DNA of 8,783 nt from NCBI GenBank assembly GCA_019347795.1, contig JAHWKS010000157.1:1-8783 (forward strand), in the 5' to 3' direction. Position numbers and translations under genes: made by a program. This DNA is from Planctomycetota bacterium (lineage in GTDB: Bacteria > Planctomycetota > Planctomycetia > Pirellulales > Pirellulaceae). The notes beneath the pieces were generated by a model. The model was not told the origin of the DNA. It searched no databases and saw nothing but the letters and a program-made list of their open reading frames with translations. Numbering within the stretch: position 1 is the stretch's first letter; every line of letters begins with the position of its first letter. Below, piece by piece: positions 1 through 6,769 of the stretch.

Positions 1-1177
1 GGCCCTGCTGGCGGCGGCCGGCGCCATTGGACGCGGGCGCTGCTGGCTGGTTCGCATTCCGCGAAACTTGATGACGCGCCGGTGCATGGATTGGCGCAGG
101 GCGGGCGATGCGCGCCGCCAGCCACTGGAGCACTTCGCGCTGGGCGGAACTGAAGTAGCCGCTGGTGTGATCGCCGTCGGGGTCGTACATTACTTCGATC
201 CAGAGGCCCTGCGTCGTGGCCAGCCAGGCGAATGAGGCGTCTTGGGCGTCCATGTTGAACTGGTCGCGTCCGCCGTGGTGCAGCAGGATCGTCAATTCGC
301 CCGGCGCCGGCGGGATCGCGAACAGCAGGTCGGCCGGATTCTCGCGCGCCACGCGGGCCACCACGCCGGGGCCGGCGCCGAACACGGGCTCGACAAAGCG
401 GCGGGCGCGGATCGAAATCAGCCCCGCGGCGTAACGGGCGATCACCTCATCCGGATCGTACGTCGTCTTCCAGCGGTACGTGGCGGGGCTGAAATCGGCG
501 AGGTAGTCGCCGTACATGTTGCTGTAGCGGAGGTTGGCGGCCCCGGCGATCGTGGCCACAACGCCAACCAGGTCGGTCCGCTTCATCGCCAGGTTCAAGG
601 CGCCGGTCCCGCCGGCGGAAACGCCGATGATCGCATGCGCCTCGCGGTTGGCGAGCACCGCGAAGTTCGAGAACAGAAACGGGTACAGCTCGCACAGCAC
701 GTGGTCCTGAAACCGCCCCTTCACGCCGTTCAAGTAGAGCGAGTGGTCGGCGGAGAGGCCGTTCTCGCCATGGATCGTGCCGTCGGGACAGGCGACGATC
801 ATCGGCGGGATGCAGCCTCGCTGGATCATTTCATCCAGGTACTGAAGCTGTCCCTGATCCAAAAACGTGTGCTCATCGCCGAACGCCCCGTGCAGCCAGA
901 GCACCAGAGGATACGCCCGCTGCGGCGAGTAGTGCGGCGGCACATACACGTACAGATCGCGCGGCTGACAGAGGACGGACGAGTACCGCCGATTGTCGCG
1001 CCCGTGATTGTGGGTGAAGTCGAGCACCCGTCCGGCGAGCAGCGCGTTCAGGCGATCGAGGTGATCCGGCGTCGTGCGTTGGGCGTGGGCGGGCTGTCCA
1101 AGGGTCAACGTCAGGACGATCGCTACAATTCGCCCACACGACCGAATTGTCCCGCGCCCGACGAGGAGCCATGTCAT
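1..1177 (-). CDS. Secreted alpha/beta-hydrolase esterase (esterase D family), C-terminus cut by window edge
   Basis: An open frame on the minus strand runs from ATG 1177 to the left edge without a stop (392 residues visible). The N-terminus looks like a signal peptide: basic residues, a hydrophobic core IVAIVLTLTLG at about 18-27, and a likely cut after QPAHA near 32. The body fits the putative-esterase fold (PF00756 type): LWLHGAFGDEHTF at 93-105 for the oxyanion hole, nucleophile elbow GVSAGG with Ser187, GGRDQFN with Asp305, and DGDHTSGYF with His337, so the triad is complete. The tail beyond about 360 is Pro/Ala-rich and low complexity. Such enzymes hydrolyse carboxylic esters outside the cytoplasm, often on polysaccharides; the substrate here is unknown. 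No stronger in-frame ATG exists, but upstream GTG/TTG codons are possible and the first 20 codons have weak codon bias, so the exact start is uncertain. It lies 188 nt downstream of ruvX. Confidence 0.88.
   Translation of the reverse strand, partial: MTWLLVGRGTIRSCGRIVAIVLTLTLGQPAHAQRTTPDHLDRLNALLAGRVLDFTHNHGRDNRRYSSVLCQPRDLYVYVPPHYSPQRAYPLVLWLHGAFGDEHTFLDQGQLQYLDEMIQRGCIPPMIVACPDGTIHGENGLSADHSLYLNGVKGRFQDHVLCELYPFLFSNFAVLANREAHAIIGVSAGGTGALNLAMKRTDLVGVVATIAGAANLRYSNMYGDYLADFSPATYRWKTTYDPDEVIARYAAGLISIRARRFVEPVFGAGPGVVARVARENPADLLFAIPPAPGELTILLHHGGRDQFNMDAQDASFAWLATTQGLWIEVMYDPDGDHTSGYFSSAQREVLQWLAARIARPAPIHAPARHQVSRNANQPAAPASNGAGRRQQG
1124..1150 (+). promoter_or_regulatory. Candidate promoter -10 box with operator-like dyad
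   Basis: ACAATTCG at 1125-1132 and its exact reverse complement CGAATTGT at 1143-1150 are separated by 10 nt, so their centres are 18 bp apart, a spacing typical of dimeric repressor sites. TACAAT at 1124-1129 (5 of 6 bases of TATAAT) overlaps the left arm. It lies about 47 nt upstream of the plus-strand ATG at 1176. No convincing -35 box was found. The site also falls inside the signal-peptide codons of the minus-strand esterase, so it could be chance or could serve either gene. The dyad is seen directly; its function is inference. Confidence 0.35.
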
Positions 1178-1490
1178 GGAGCACCTGAGCGACCTGGAGC
1201 CTTTCAAGGAGTTTCTCGGCACGACGGTTTACCCGTTCTTAGGCAAACTGCCGGGGGCGCTGCTCGTGCTGCTGGCCTTGTGGATCGTTTCGAATACTCC
1301 CTCCGGCGTGTGGCTCCTGTCTTACGACGCGATCAACGAGAAGGATCGCATCAAGTGGCGGAGTTCTACGGAAAATCTTCGTCCTCGAGGGCCCCCGGCG
1401 ACTCTTCGGCGCTGGAGGATTCGAGATAGGCCGCGAGAATCACTTGGGCCGCCAGCATATCCCGGCGGTCTTTCTTTTGGCGGCGCGTGA
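1176..1490 (+). CDS. Small single-pass membrane protein of unknown function, divergent from the esterase
   Basis: An open frame of 104 residues starts at ATG 1176, 7 nt after GAGGAG (1163-1168), a near-ideal ribosome binding site. Residues 1-63 look like real protein: an acidic amphipathic start, MEHLSDLEPFKEF, then a hydrophobic stretch, ALLVLLALWIV (about 28-38), then a charged segment, AINEKDRIKW. I counted 51 of 61 codons in this part ending in G or C, although the DNA itself is only moderately GC-rich, which argues for coding on this strand. Past about residue 63 the frame enters ruvX in antisense, becomes Arg/Pro-rich and loses the codon bias, so the true C-terminus may be altered or truncated. 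Its ATG and the esterase ATG share the four bases CATG (1175-1178). No family recognised. It is the only plus-strand gene I support here. Confidence 0.5.
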   Translation: MEHLSDLEPFKEFLGTTVYPFLGKLPGALLVLLALWIVSNTPSGVWLLSYDAINEKDRIKWRSSTENLRPRGPPATLRRWRIRDRPRESLGPPAYPGGLSFGGA

Positions 1491-1836
1491 GACCGTGGCC
1501 GGCCATGAGCGTATCGGCTTGGGCGCTGGTGTAACGCTCATCAAAGAAGGCGACGGGCAAGCCGGTAATTTCTGAAAGCCAGGCGCCGAAGCGGCGGCAC
1601 TCCTGCGATTTTGCACTCTCATCGCCGCTGGCGTGGACCGGCAGTCCGACGACAAAACCCGCGAGGTCGTAGTCTTGGGCGAGACGGCGAAAATACGTTT
1701 CGTCGGCCGACTCGCTTTGCCGGTGGCGGATTTCCAGCGGGCCGGCGATGCGCTGATCGCCGTCGCAAATCGCCACGCCGATCCGCTTCTCGCCGTAATC
1801 GATGCCGGCCAGCCGGCCCTGCCGTGGAAGCGTCAT
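1366..1836 (-). CDS. ruvX: RuvX/YqgF family nuclease (putative Holliday junction resolvase, pre-16S rRNA processing)
   Basis: This 156-residue protein has the full YqgF signature: the strand-1 motif GIDYGEKRIGVA (11-22) with Asp13, VVGLPVHASGDES (62-73), FDERYTSAQA (98-107) with Glu100, and KDRRDMLAAQVILAAYL (122-138) with Asp126. Asp13, Glu100 and Asp126 are the expected metal-binding residues of this RNase-H-like fold. Family members are cytoplasmic, near-universal in bacteria, and have been linked to 16S rRNA 5'-end maturation and to Holliday junction resolution. It is slightly longer than the E. coli protein (138 aa) because of an acidic tail, SSSAEESPGALEDEDFP. Its ATG overlaps the TGA of the upstream sulfatase gene (ATGA, 1833-1836), implying translational coupling and one transcript. 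That is odd, because the sulfatase frame is broken upstream; ribosomes initiating after the break could still reach it. Confidence 0.95.
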   Translation of the reverse strand: MTLPRQGRLAGIDYGEKRIGVAICDGDQRIAGPLEIRHRQSESADETYFRRLAQDYDLAGFVVGLPVHASGDESAKSQECRRFGAWLSEITGLPVAFFDERYTSAQADTLMAGHGLTRRQKKDRRDMLAAQVILAAYLESSSAEESPGALEDEDFP

Positions 1837-3357
1837 TCCTCGTTTCCGCCTGCCGAGTTGCGGCGGCGAGCGCCGCGCCGCTTCGCCTTGCGGCCGCGGC
1901 GCTGGGCCGACTCCTTCTCGACGCGCTCCATGTACGCCTCGCGCACCGCGGGGTCGTCACGCTTTCGGAACACGGGAAGCAGCGGATCGCCGGTCTTGGC
2001 CATCCAAATCTCCAGCGCCTCGCGAAGGCGGTTGAGTTCGGCTTGCCGGGCGGGACCATCGACCAGATTGTTGAGGCAGTCAGGATCGTTCTCGACGTCG
2101 TAAAGCTCTTCGACCACGCGATGATCCATCAGGTCCAGCCGGGCCGCGATCTGCGGATCGCTCTGCGCCAGCTCTTTCATTCGCCGATAGGTGGATGTTC
2201 CTTGCGTAGCGGTTCGCATCACCCGTTCGCCGTTGGACCAGCAGTTGAAGAGGTAGAGGAATTTTTTGGATTGGACGCCTCGCATCGGCTCGCGGGAGCC
2301 GCCGGCGTTTTCATTGTAGTCCTTGAAGACCATCTCCCTGCCCGACTGTGATCGGCCTCGCAGCAGCGGGGCGAATGACCGGCCGTCCATTCCCTCGGGA
2401 TGCTCGGCGCCGATGATGTCCAAGAGCGTCGGCAGAAAATCGACCGCCGAGACCGTGTGCTCTTCGTCCACGGCGCCGGCCTTGGTCACGCCCGGCCAAC
2501 GGACGATCAGCGGCGTCCGGGTGCTGTGATGATAAAGCTGCGTCTTCGCGAACGGGAGCGGCATGCCGTGATCGGAGAAAAACACGATCACGGTGCGATC
2601 CGCCTCGCCGGATTTCTCGAGCGCCTCCAGCACGCGGCCGACGCAGTCATCGGCCCGCCGCACCGACGAGTAATAGTGAGCCAGCTCCTTTCGCACCACG
2701 GGGTCGTCGAAGAGGAACCCGGGGATCGGGGCTTCCTCGGGCGTAAACACCCGCGAGGGCTTGTGCGGGTCGGGCACGGTCTCGCCGCCGCGGCCCTCGG
2801 CGTAAAACGGCTTGTGCGGGTCCGAGACGTTGACCATTAGGCAAAACGGCTTGCCCGCTTCCTTGGCAGCGCGGATGCCCTGCTCCGTGGATGTTCCGTA
2901 CGACGCCGGGTCTTTCGGATGCGCCTTGCCGCCGCCGGGAAGCATGTCGAGGACCAGGTCCCAGTCGTAAGGCAAGTACGGCGTCGAGTGAGCAACTTTG
3001 CCGCGGATCGCGGTAAAGTAGCCCGCGGCTTTCATGAGATCGGCCAAAACGGGATAGCTCGCGTCGCGGACTTGATAAAAGCCCTCGACGCCGTTGTTGT
3101 GCGGGTACCGGCCGGACCACATCACATTCCGCGACGGCATGCAGTTGCCGACTTGCACGTGAGGCGTGAGCAAACCGCAGTCCCTGCGAGGCGAGCCGGT
3201 CGATGTTCGGCGACGTGTCCTCGAGCTGACAACCGAAAGCGCCGAGCGAGTCGGCGCTCATGTCATCGACCGTGATGATGAGCAGGTTCGGTCGCTCCGC
3301 GGCGATGGCGGGCGCGGCGAGGCAGAAGGTTGCCAGCGCGAGAAGAAGCGTCTTCAT
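1833..3357 (-). pseudogene. Secreted S1-family sulfatase, frameshifted by one extra base near 3162
   Basis: The gene starts at ATG 3357 behind GGAAAG. It encodes a signal peptide (MKTLLLALATFCLAAPAIAA), the metal-binding start PNLLIITVDDMSAD (Asp31, Asp32) and NIDRLASQGLRFAHA (51-65). It then continues in another frame from 3161 with HVQVGNCMPSRNVMWSGRY, which carries the CxPSR motif whose Cys becomes formylglycine. Removing one base at about 3162-3164 restores a smooth 507-residue protein: Cys72, GKVAH with Lys120, SDHG at 261-264, and HHSTRTPLIVRWPG. Length and motif order match bacterial sulfatases that remove sulfate from polysaccharides; heparan-N-sulfatase-like specificity is only a guess. 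The C-terminus is very basic (KAKRRGARRR). The longest intact frame (TTG 3173 to 1833) lacks the signal peptide and both N-terminal Asp ligands, so it would not be a working exported enzyme. Real mutation or assembly error cannot be told apart here. Confidence 0.9.
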
Positions 3358-3399
3358 TGATTCTTTCCGAAGAGCGAAGAATGGCTGGTTCCCCAGGGA

Positions 3400-3411
3400 C
3401 AGTTCAAACTG
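3400..3411. repeat. Short intergenic palindrome upstream of the sulfatase
   Basis: CAGTTCAAACTG is a perfect palindrome apart from its 2-nt centre (5-bp arms). A further outer G-C pair (3398/3413) is possible beyond one mismatch. It sits in the 70-nt gap between the 228-aa gene and the sulfatase, about 43 nt before the sulfatase ATG. On the minus strand TTGTCA, resembling a -35 box, overlaps its edge, but no -10 box is spaced correctly. It may be a regulator site or nothing. Confidence 0.25.
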
Positions 3412-3427
3412 ACAAAAGTGAGTCGGC

Positions 3428-4114
3428 CTAGCCGGACACGATCAAACAAAGGCCCTTGTCATGCGAGGCCGGCATTTGAAGCAGCTCTTCGGCCCTGCGA
3501 AGCGCCTCCAAATCATCGGCGTTTCTTAGTGCCGAGCGAATGCGGCTTTTGTCTGCATCGAGCCGTTGTTTGAGGGCAATTGCCTCAGACCGCTCCAGCC
3601 ACCCAGCAGAAGCGGCAATCGCAGCCGGACGAATGCCTTCAAAGACGTCCCTCGTCTTGGCAGCCTCCGACGATTGCGTGTTGTCACTCAAGTACCGGTC
3701 CCAGAAAACGCCGAAGTTGTGGCCTCGGATGAACAGCTCTCGTTCGGAATTGTCCCAGCCCGCACGTTGGAGGACGCCATCGAACACACGCCACGATGTT
3801 CCCAAACCACCATCGTTTTCTGGCTCTAGGTCGGACACGCGCCGGTAAAGCAGCAGCAAAAGGCAGAACGAGAGATCAGCGGGATTATTCGACCACAGTT
3901 GCGGCAATTCCTGCGCAATCGTCGTCTCATCCCAACCCCCGTAAGCATCGGCGAGTCGCTGAACCATCTCGCTCTTCCGAACCGATTGCACTGCGGCGCA
4001 TCGCAGCGATTGATAGGCGTCGGCCGGCTGCTTCCCGATTCGAGGCGCCTCCGCTCGAAGCTCTTCCGCAAAAGCTTTCGGGTCGAAGTGATAGGCGTCG
4101 TGGGAGATTGCCAT
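3428..4114 (-). CDS. Hypothetical protein, possible immunity partner of the upstream small gene
   Basis: This is a 228-residue soluble protein with no signal peptide and no family I recognise. Visible features are an N-terminal segment MAISHDAYHFDPKAFAEELR, helix-rich text with a hydrophobic run FCLLLLLYRR (83-92) probably buried in a helix, a Trp/Phe-rich middle (SWRVFDG, RAGWDN, RGHNFGVFWDRYL at 130-142), and a charged helical C-terminus (ALRNADDLEALRRAEELLQ). I chose ATG 4114 because a GGGG run lies 7 nt upstream; GTG 4132, only 5 nt after the preceding stop, would add six residues. It follows the 154-aa gene almost without a gap, so they are probably co-transcribed. GC in lines I counted is about 55-58%, below the roughly 70% of the upstream cell-wall gene. 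An immunity role is inference from position and composition only. Confidence 0.8.
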   Translation of the reverse strand: MAISHDAYHFDPKAFAEELRAEAPRIGKQPADAYQSLRCAAVQSVRKSEMVQRLADAYGGWDETTIAQELPQLWSNNPADLSFCLLLLLYRRVSDLEPENDGGLGTSWRVFDGVLQRAGWDNSERELFIRGHNFGVFWDRYLSDNTQSSEAAKTRDVFEGIRPAAIAASAGWLERSEAIALKQRLDADKSRIRSALRNADDLEALRRAEELLQMPASHDKGLCLIVSG

Positions 4115-4137
4115 TTCAGCGCCCCGTTTCACGTGAA

Positions 4138-4602
4138 TCAGGGATTAAACGCTTGAGCGTTGTCCATCAAGATCGCCGTCGGCTCGGGCCAGGTTGAGCG
4201 ATCTTTCGAATCAATATTTGGACGATGCGCCGCCCACTGTTGCAGGGTCCAACCATTCGCGATGAGCGCCGGGCCCGGCCGAATAAGGAAGTGCGTTGGA
4301 TCGTCCTGGCCGGGATCGTCCTTTGTCTCAAACCCCAGGCTTTGCAATTGAACTTTACCGCCGGGGAACATCCATCCCCGCCCGGGAATCTCGGTGAGTG
4401 AAAGTCCGCCGTCGGGACGGTCGTCCTTGCCCGGCCGTGGCGTGAGGTTGGTTGCGGTCTTTCCACCCCAACGATAGGCCGCCGCAGATGTAGGTGGCGA
4501 CGGTGGGGCGTTGGGGCCGCTAGCAGCTTTGTGAAACTCGACGGTAATATTGTCAACCGATCCCGTCTTGTTCATGCTCTCAGCGACCGTCGGTCCCGTC
4601 AA
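4138..4602 (-). CDS. Small proline-rich protein resembling a detached toxin/effector domain
   Basis: A 154-residue frame starts at TTG 4602, 8 nt after GAGG (in GAGGAAAG, 4607-4614) and 17 nt after the stop of the cell-wall fusion gene. ATG 4575 is the alternative start but has only a weak site. After a flexible segment (SGPNAPPSPPTSAAAYRWGG, about 28-47) comes NLTPRPGKDDRPDGGLSL (52-69), then PGGKVQLQSLGF, THFLIRPGP (103-111) and a WTLQQWAAHRP stretch. The NLTPRPGKD..GLS pattern recalls C-terminal domains I associate with bacterial polymorphic-toxin proteins, but that is memory of a pattern, not a search. There is no signal peptide and no delivery domain. The frame stays open far upstream inside the neighbouring gene, but that stretch is Arg-rich and non-coding. 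Its close downstream neighbour would be the natural antitoxin candidate. Confidence 0.7.
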   Translation of the reverse strand: MTGPTVAESMNKTGSVDNITVEFHKAASGPNAPPSPPTSAAAYRWGGKTATNLTPRPGKDDRPDGGLSLTEIPGRGWMFPGGKVQLQSLGFETKDDPGQDDPTHFLIRPGPALIANGWTLQQWAAHRPNIDSKDRSTWPEPTAILMDNAQAFNP

Positions 4603-4619
4603 TGGTCTTTCCTCGCCGA

Positions 4620-6662
4620 CTACGGGGACGGGAGACGCTGGCGCCAGGCCCAGCGGAAGAGGTTGCGGGTGTCGGTGTAGCGGGACTCGGTCGAGGCGGC
4701 GCCGAGTATGACGACCATTAGCGCGTCGTCGCCGCGGCGGCCGTGGCTCACGAGGCAGGCGCCGGCGGCCGAGGTCGTTCCGGTTTTCACGCCGTGATAG
4801 CCTTCCATCCCGAGAAGCTGGTTGGTGTTCTTCCACACGACGTTTCGCTGATAGCCGCCGGGGCCAGTCACGCAGCAGCCGCGTTGCCGGGTTCCGACGT
4901 ATTCGCAGAATCGCGGGTTCTGCAGGGCGATCCAGGCCAGCTTGAGCAGGTTGCGGGGACTGGCCTGATGGCCGTCGGCGGTCAGGCCGTGCGTATTGGC
5001 GAAGCGCGTCTCGCGCAGCTCCAGCCACTCGGCCTCGCGGTTCATCTCGGCGACGAAGCGATCGAGCGGATCGTCTTCCTCGCCGCCGCCTTCCGCCGGC
5101 GAAAACCGCGGGCCGAAATGTTCGGCCAGTGCGACCGACGCGTCGTTGCCGGAAGGGAGGAGCAAACCGTAGAGAAGCTCGCGGACGGACAGCCGTTCTC
5201 CCGCGCGCAGTCCCGCGGTGGAGCCGTTCGTGTCGTCGGCCCGCTCGGAGAAGATAACCTCCTCGTCGAGCACGTCTTCGTCGTCGCGGGCGAGTTTCAG
5301 CACCAGCCACGCCGTCATGATCTTCGTGGTGCTGGCCATCGGCCGCGATTCGGACTCTGCGTCGCCCCAGAGCAGTTCGCCGGTACGGGCGTCGCCGATC
5401 GCCCACGCCTTGCAAGTCACTGCCGGCGGCCCGTCGAGATCCTCGGCCGACTCTGTGGACAACGTCTCGGCATTGATGATTTCCGGATCGGGGACGGGAG
5501 CACGATCGGTGACCAGCGGTCCTAGCGCTTTCCACGTCTCGCGATGGACGACGCCGTCGGCCTCGATTTTTTGCGATTCCTGGAACCGCACCACGGCGGC
5601 CTGCGTGACAGGGCCGAACTCGCCGTCCACCGCCAAATCCGGCGACGGCGAAAGCCGCGCGTTCAGCGTCCGCTGCAAGTCTTCCACAAGCCGGCCGCTG
5701 GCGCCGAGCTTCAACTCCTCCGGCGCCGGCGTGGGAGCGAACTCATTGCCCGCTTCCGCTTGGGCGAATTGCTCGTAGACTGCCTTGCCGATCGCAGCGC
5801 AGAGCAGATCGCCGGCGTTATCCTCGGTCCAGCGGCGATCGCGGTTCTCGGCGGTGAGCACGCACACGGCGACCGGCCCGCGCTTCGTCTCGATGATCCC
5901 CGCCTCGCAGCGGGCGGCGGAGATCGAGCCGCTCTTGTGTGCGATCTTGGCGCCGGAGGGAAGACGCCTGGCGAGCTTGTTGCGGTCCTCGCAGTGCGAA
6001 AGATGATCGAGCATCGCTTCGCATGACGCCCGGCTCGCCAACTCATGCCGGTGGAGCCGCTCCAGCAGCGAAACCATTTCCGCGGCGGTGGTGCTCCCCA
6101 GCCCGAACCGGCGGCTTCGTTCGGGGGCGATCGACGTGCCGGGCCGAAACACCTTGGCGTGAAGCTGCGTGTGGGGGCAGCCCAGCTCCGCCATCGCGGC
6201 GGTAACGCTGGCCAGGCCGATCTCATCCAGCACGAGGTTTGTGGCGGCGTTGTCGGACCAGACGATCATCAGCCGGACCGCGTCCCGCACCGAAATTCGG
6301 GCGCCGGGCGAGAAGTGCGTCGTGAGAATGCCCGAGCCGGGCGTCTTGTCCTCCTCGCGAAAGGTGACCGCGCGGTCCAGATCGAGCTTTCCCTGATCCG
6401 CCTGGCGATACGCCTCGATCATCACGGGAAGCTTGATCAGGCTGGCCGTGGGCATCGGCTCATCCGGCCGCCACTCAAAGTCCTCCCCCGACTCCAAATG
6501 CCGCACTGCGACGGCGACCGTCCCCTCATGCCGCTCGACCAGCGGACGCAGCCGCGCCGCAAGCGCATCCGCCGCGAGCGATAAACCCGCGGCCAAAAAA
6601 GAAAGCGACAGCCAGATGACTGCCGCCAAGGAGTACGCTACGAACCGAGCCCGAGAAGCCAT
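4620..6662 (-). CDS. Exported fusion: class-A beta-lactamase-like domain, peptidoglycan-binding domain, D-Ala-D-Ala carboxypeptidase (S11)
   Basis: This 680-residue protein acts on peptidoglycan outside the membrane. The start is ATG 6662, 5 nt after AGGGGA; a TTG 27 nt upstream lacks such a site. Residues 1-31 form a signal peptide. Domain 1 (about 35-300) has SLIK (Ser74, Lys77), SDN (136-138) and KSG (243-245), as in class A serine beta-lactamase-like enzymes, but the omega-loop region (about 170-192) lacks the ExxLN motif, so no clear counterpart of the deacylating Glu166 is visible. A peptidoglycan-binding module (about 319-380; DGEFGPVTQAAVVRFQ) follows. Domain 3 (about 415-680) has STTK (Ser444, Lys447), SGN (504-506) and KTG (626-628), the complete S11 carboxypeptidase set, without the usual C-terminal PBP5 domain. 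Likely role: trimming stem peptides, with domain 1 either a second peptidase or a drug-binding decoy. Two small genes follow it closely. Confidence 0.93.
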   Translation of the reverse strand: MASRARFVAYSLAAVIWLSLSFLAAGLSLAADALAARLRPLVERHEGTVAVAVRHLESGEDFEWRPDEPMPTASLIKLPVMIEAYRQADQGKLDLDRAVTFREEDKTPGSGILTTHFSPGARISVRDAVRLMIVWSDNAATNLVLDEIGLASVTAAMAELGCPHTQLHAKVFRPGTSIAPERSRRFGLGSTTAAEMVSLLERLHRHELASRASCEAMLDHLSHCEDRNKLARRLPSGAKIAHKSGSISAARCEAGIIETKRGPVAVCVLTAENRDRRWTEDNAGDLLCAAIGKAVYEQFAQAEAGNEFAPTPAPEELKLGASGRLVEDLQRTLNARLSPSPDLAVDGEFGPVTQAAVVRFQESQKIEADGVVHRETWKALGPLVTDRAPVPDPEIINAETLSTESAEDLDGPPAVTCKAWAIGDARTGELLWGDAESESRPMASTTKIMTAWLVLKLARDDEDVLDEEVIFSERADDTNGSTAGLRAGERLSVRELLYGLLLPSGNDASVALAEHFGPRFSPAEGGGEEDDPLDRFVAEMNREAEWLELRETRFANTHGLTADGHQASPRNLLKLAWIALQNPRFCEYVGTRQRGCCVTGPGGYQRNVVWKNTNQLLGMEGYHGVKTGTTSAAGACLVSHGRRGDDALMVVILGAASTESRYTDTRNLFRWAWRQRLPSP

Positions 6663-6688
6663 GAGATCCCCTGAAATCGTCGGCGCCA

Positions 6689-6694
6689 ATTGTA
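6689..6694 (-). promoter_or_regulatory. Candidate -10 box for the cell-wall fusion gene
   Basis: Read on the minus strand this is TACAAT, 5 of 6 bases of the -10 consensus, 26 nt upstream of ATG 6662, leaving room for a short leader with the AGGGGA ribosome binding site. No -35 hexamer is recognisable at the right distance, so support is weak. Confidence 0.3.
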
Positions 6695-6716
6695 CGACGG
6701 CTCTCCGAGGCCGTCG
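6695..6716. terminator. Intergenic hairpin between the 77-aa gene and the cell-wall fusion gene
   Basis: CGACGGC (6695-6701) pairs perfectly with GCCGTCG (6710-6716) around an 8-nt loop. It lies in the 107-nt gap, 53 nt after the stop of the 77-aa gene and directly upstream of a -10-like box. There is no T-run after it on either strand, so intrinsic termination would be poor; it may instead be a transcript-end or processing structure. Confidence 0.35.
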
Positions 6717-6769
6717 CTCGTGACGATTCCATCCTAATCGACAGCCTCAACTCTGTCGTACATCAACGC

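Noticed and set aside
242..1429. Long plus-strand open frame opposite the esterase
   Set aside because: It is Arg/His/Gly-rich with no recognisable motif and lies antisense to a gene with a full catalytic triad; a by-product of high GC. Only the separate small plus-strand frame starting at 1176 is kept.
2647..3162. 236-aa minus-strand frame read past the sulfatase frameshift
   Set aside because: After residue 65 it is out of frame and Arg-rich; only its first 65 residues belong to the sulfatase.
3155..3180. Programmed frameshift in the sulfatase
   Set aside because: No slippery run or obvious stimulatory structure is visible around GCTCACGCCTCACGTG; a plain insertion explains it better.
3423..3438. 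Near-palindrome GTCGGCCTAGCCGGAC at the stop of the 228-aa gene
   Set aside because: Imperfect with almost no loop and no T-run; too weak to call a terminator.
4603..5535. N-terminal extension of the 154-aa gene, open on the minus strand for another 900 nt
   Set aside because: The extension is Arg-rich low-complexity text in an alternative frame of the cell-wall fusion gene, whose own frame is intact and motif-rich.
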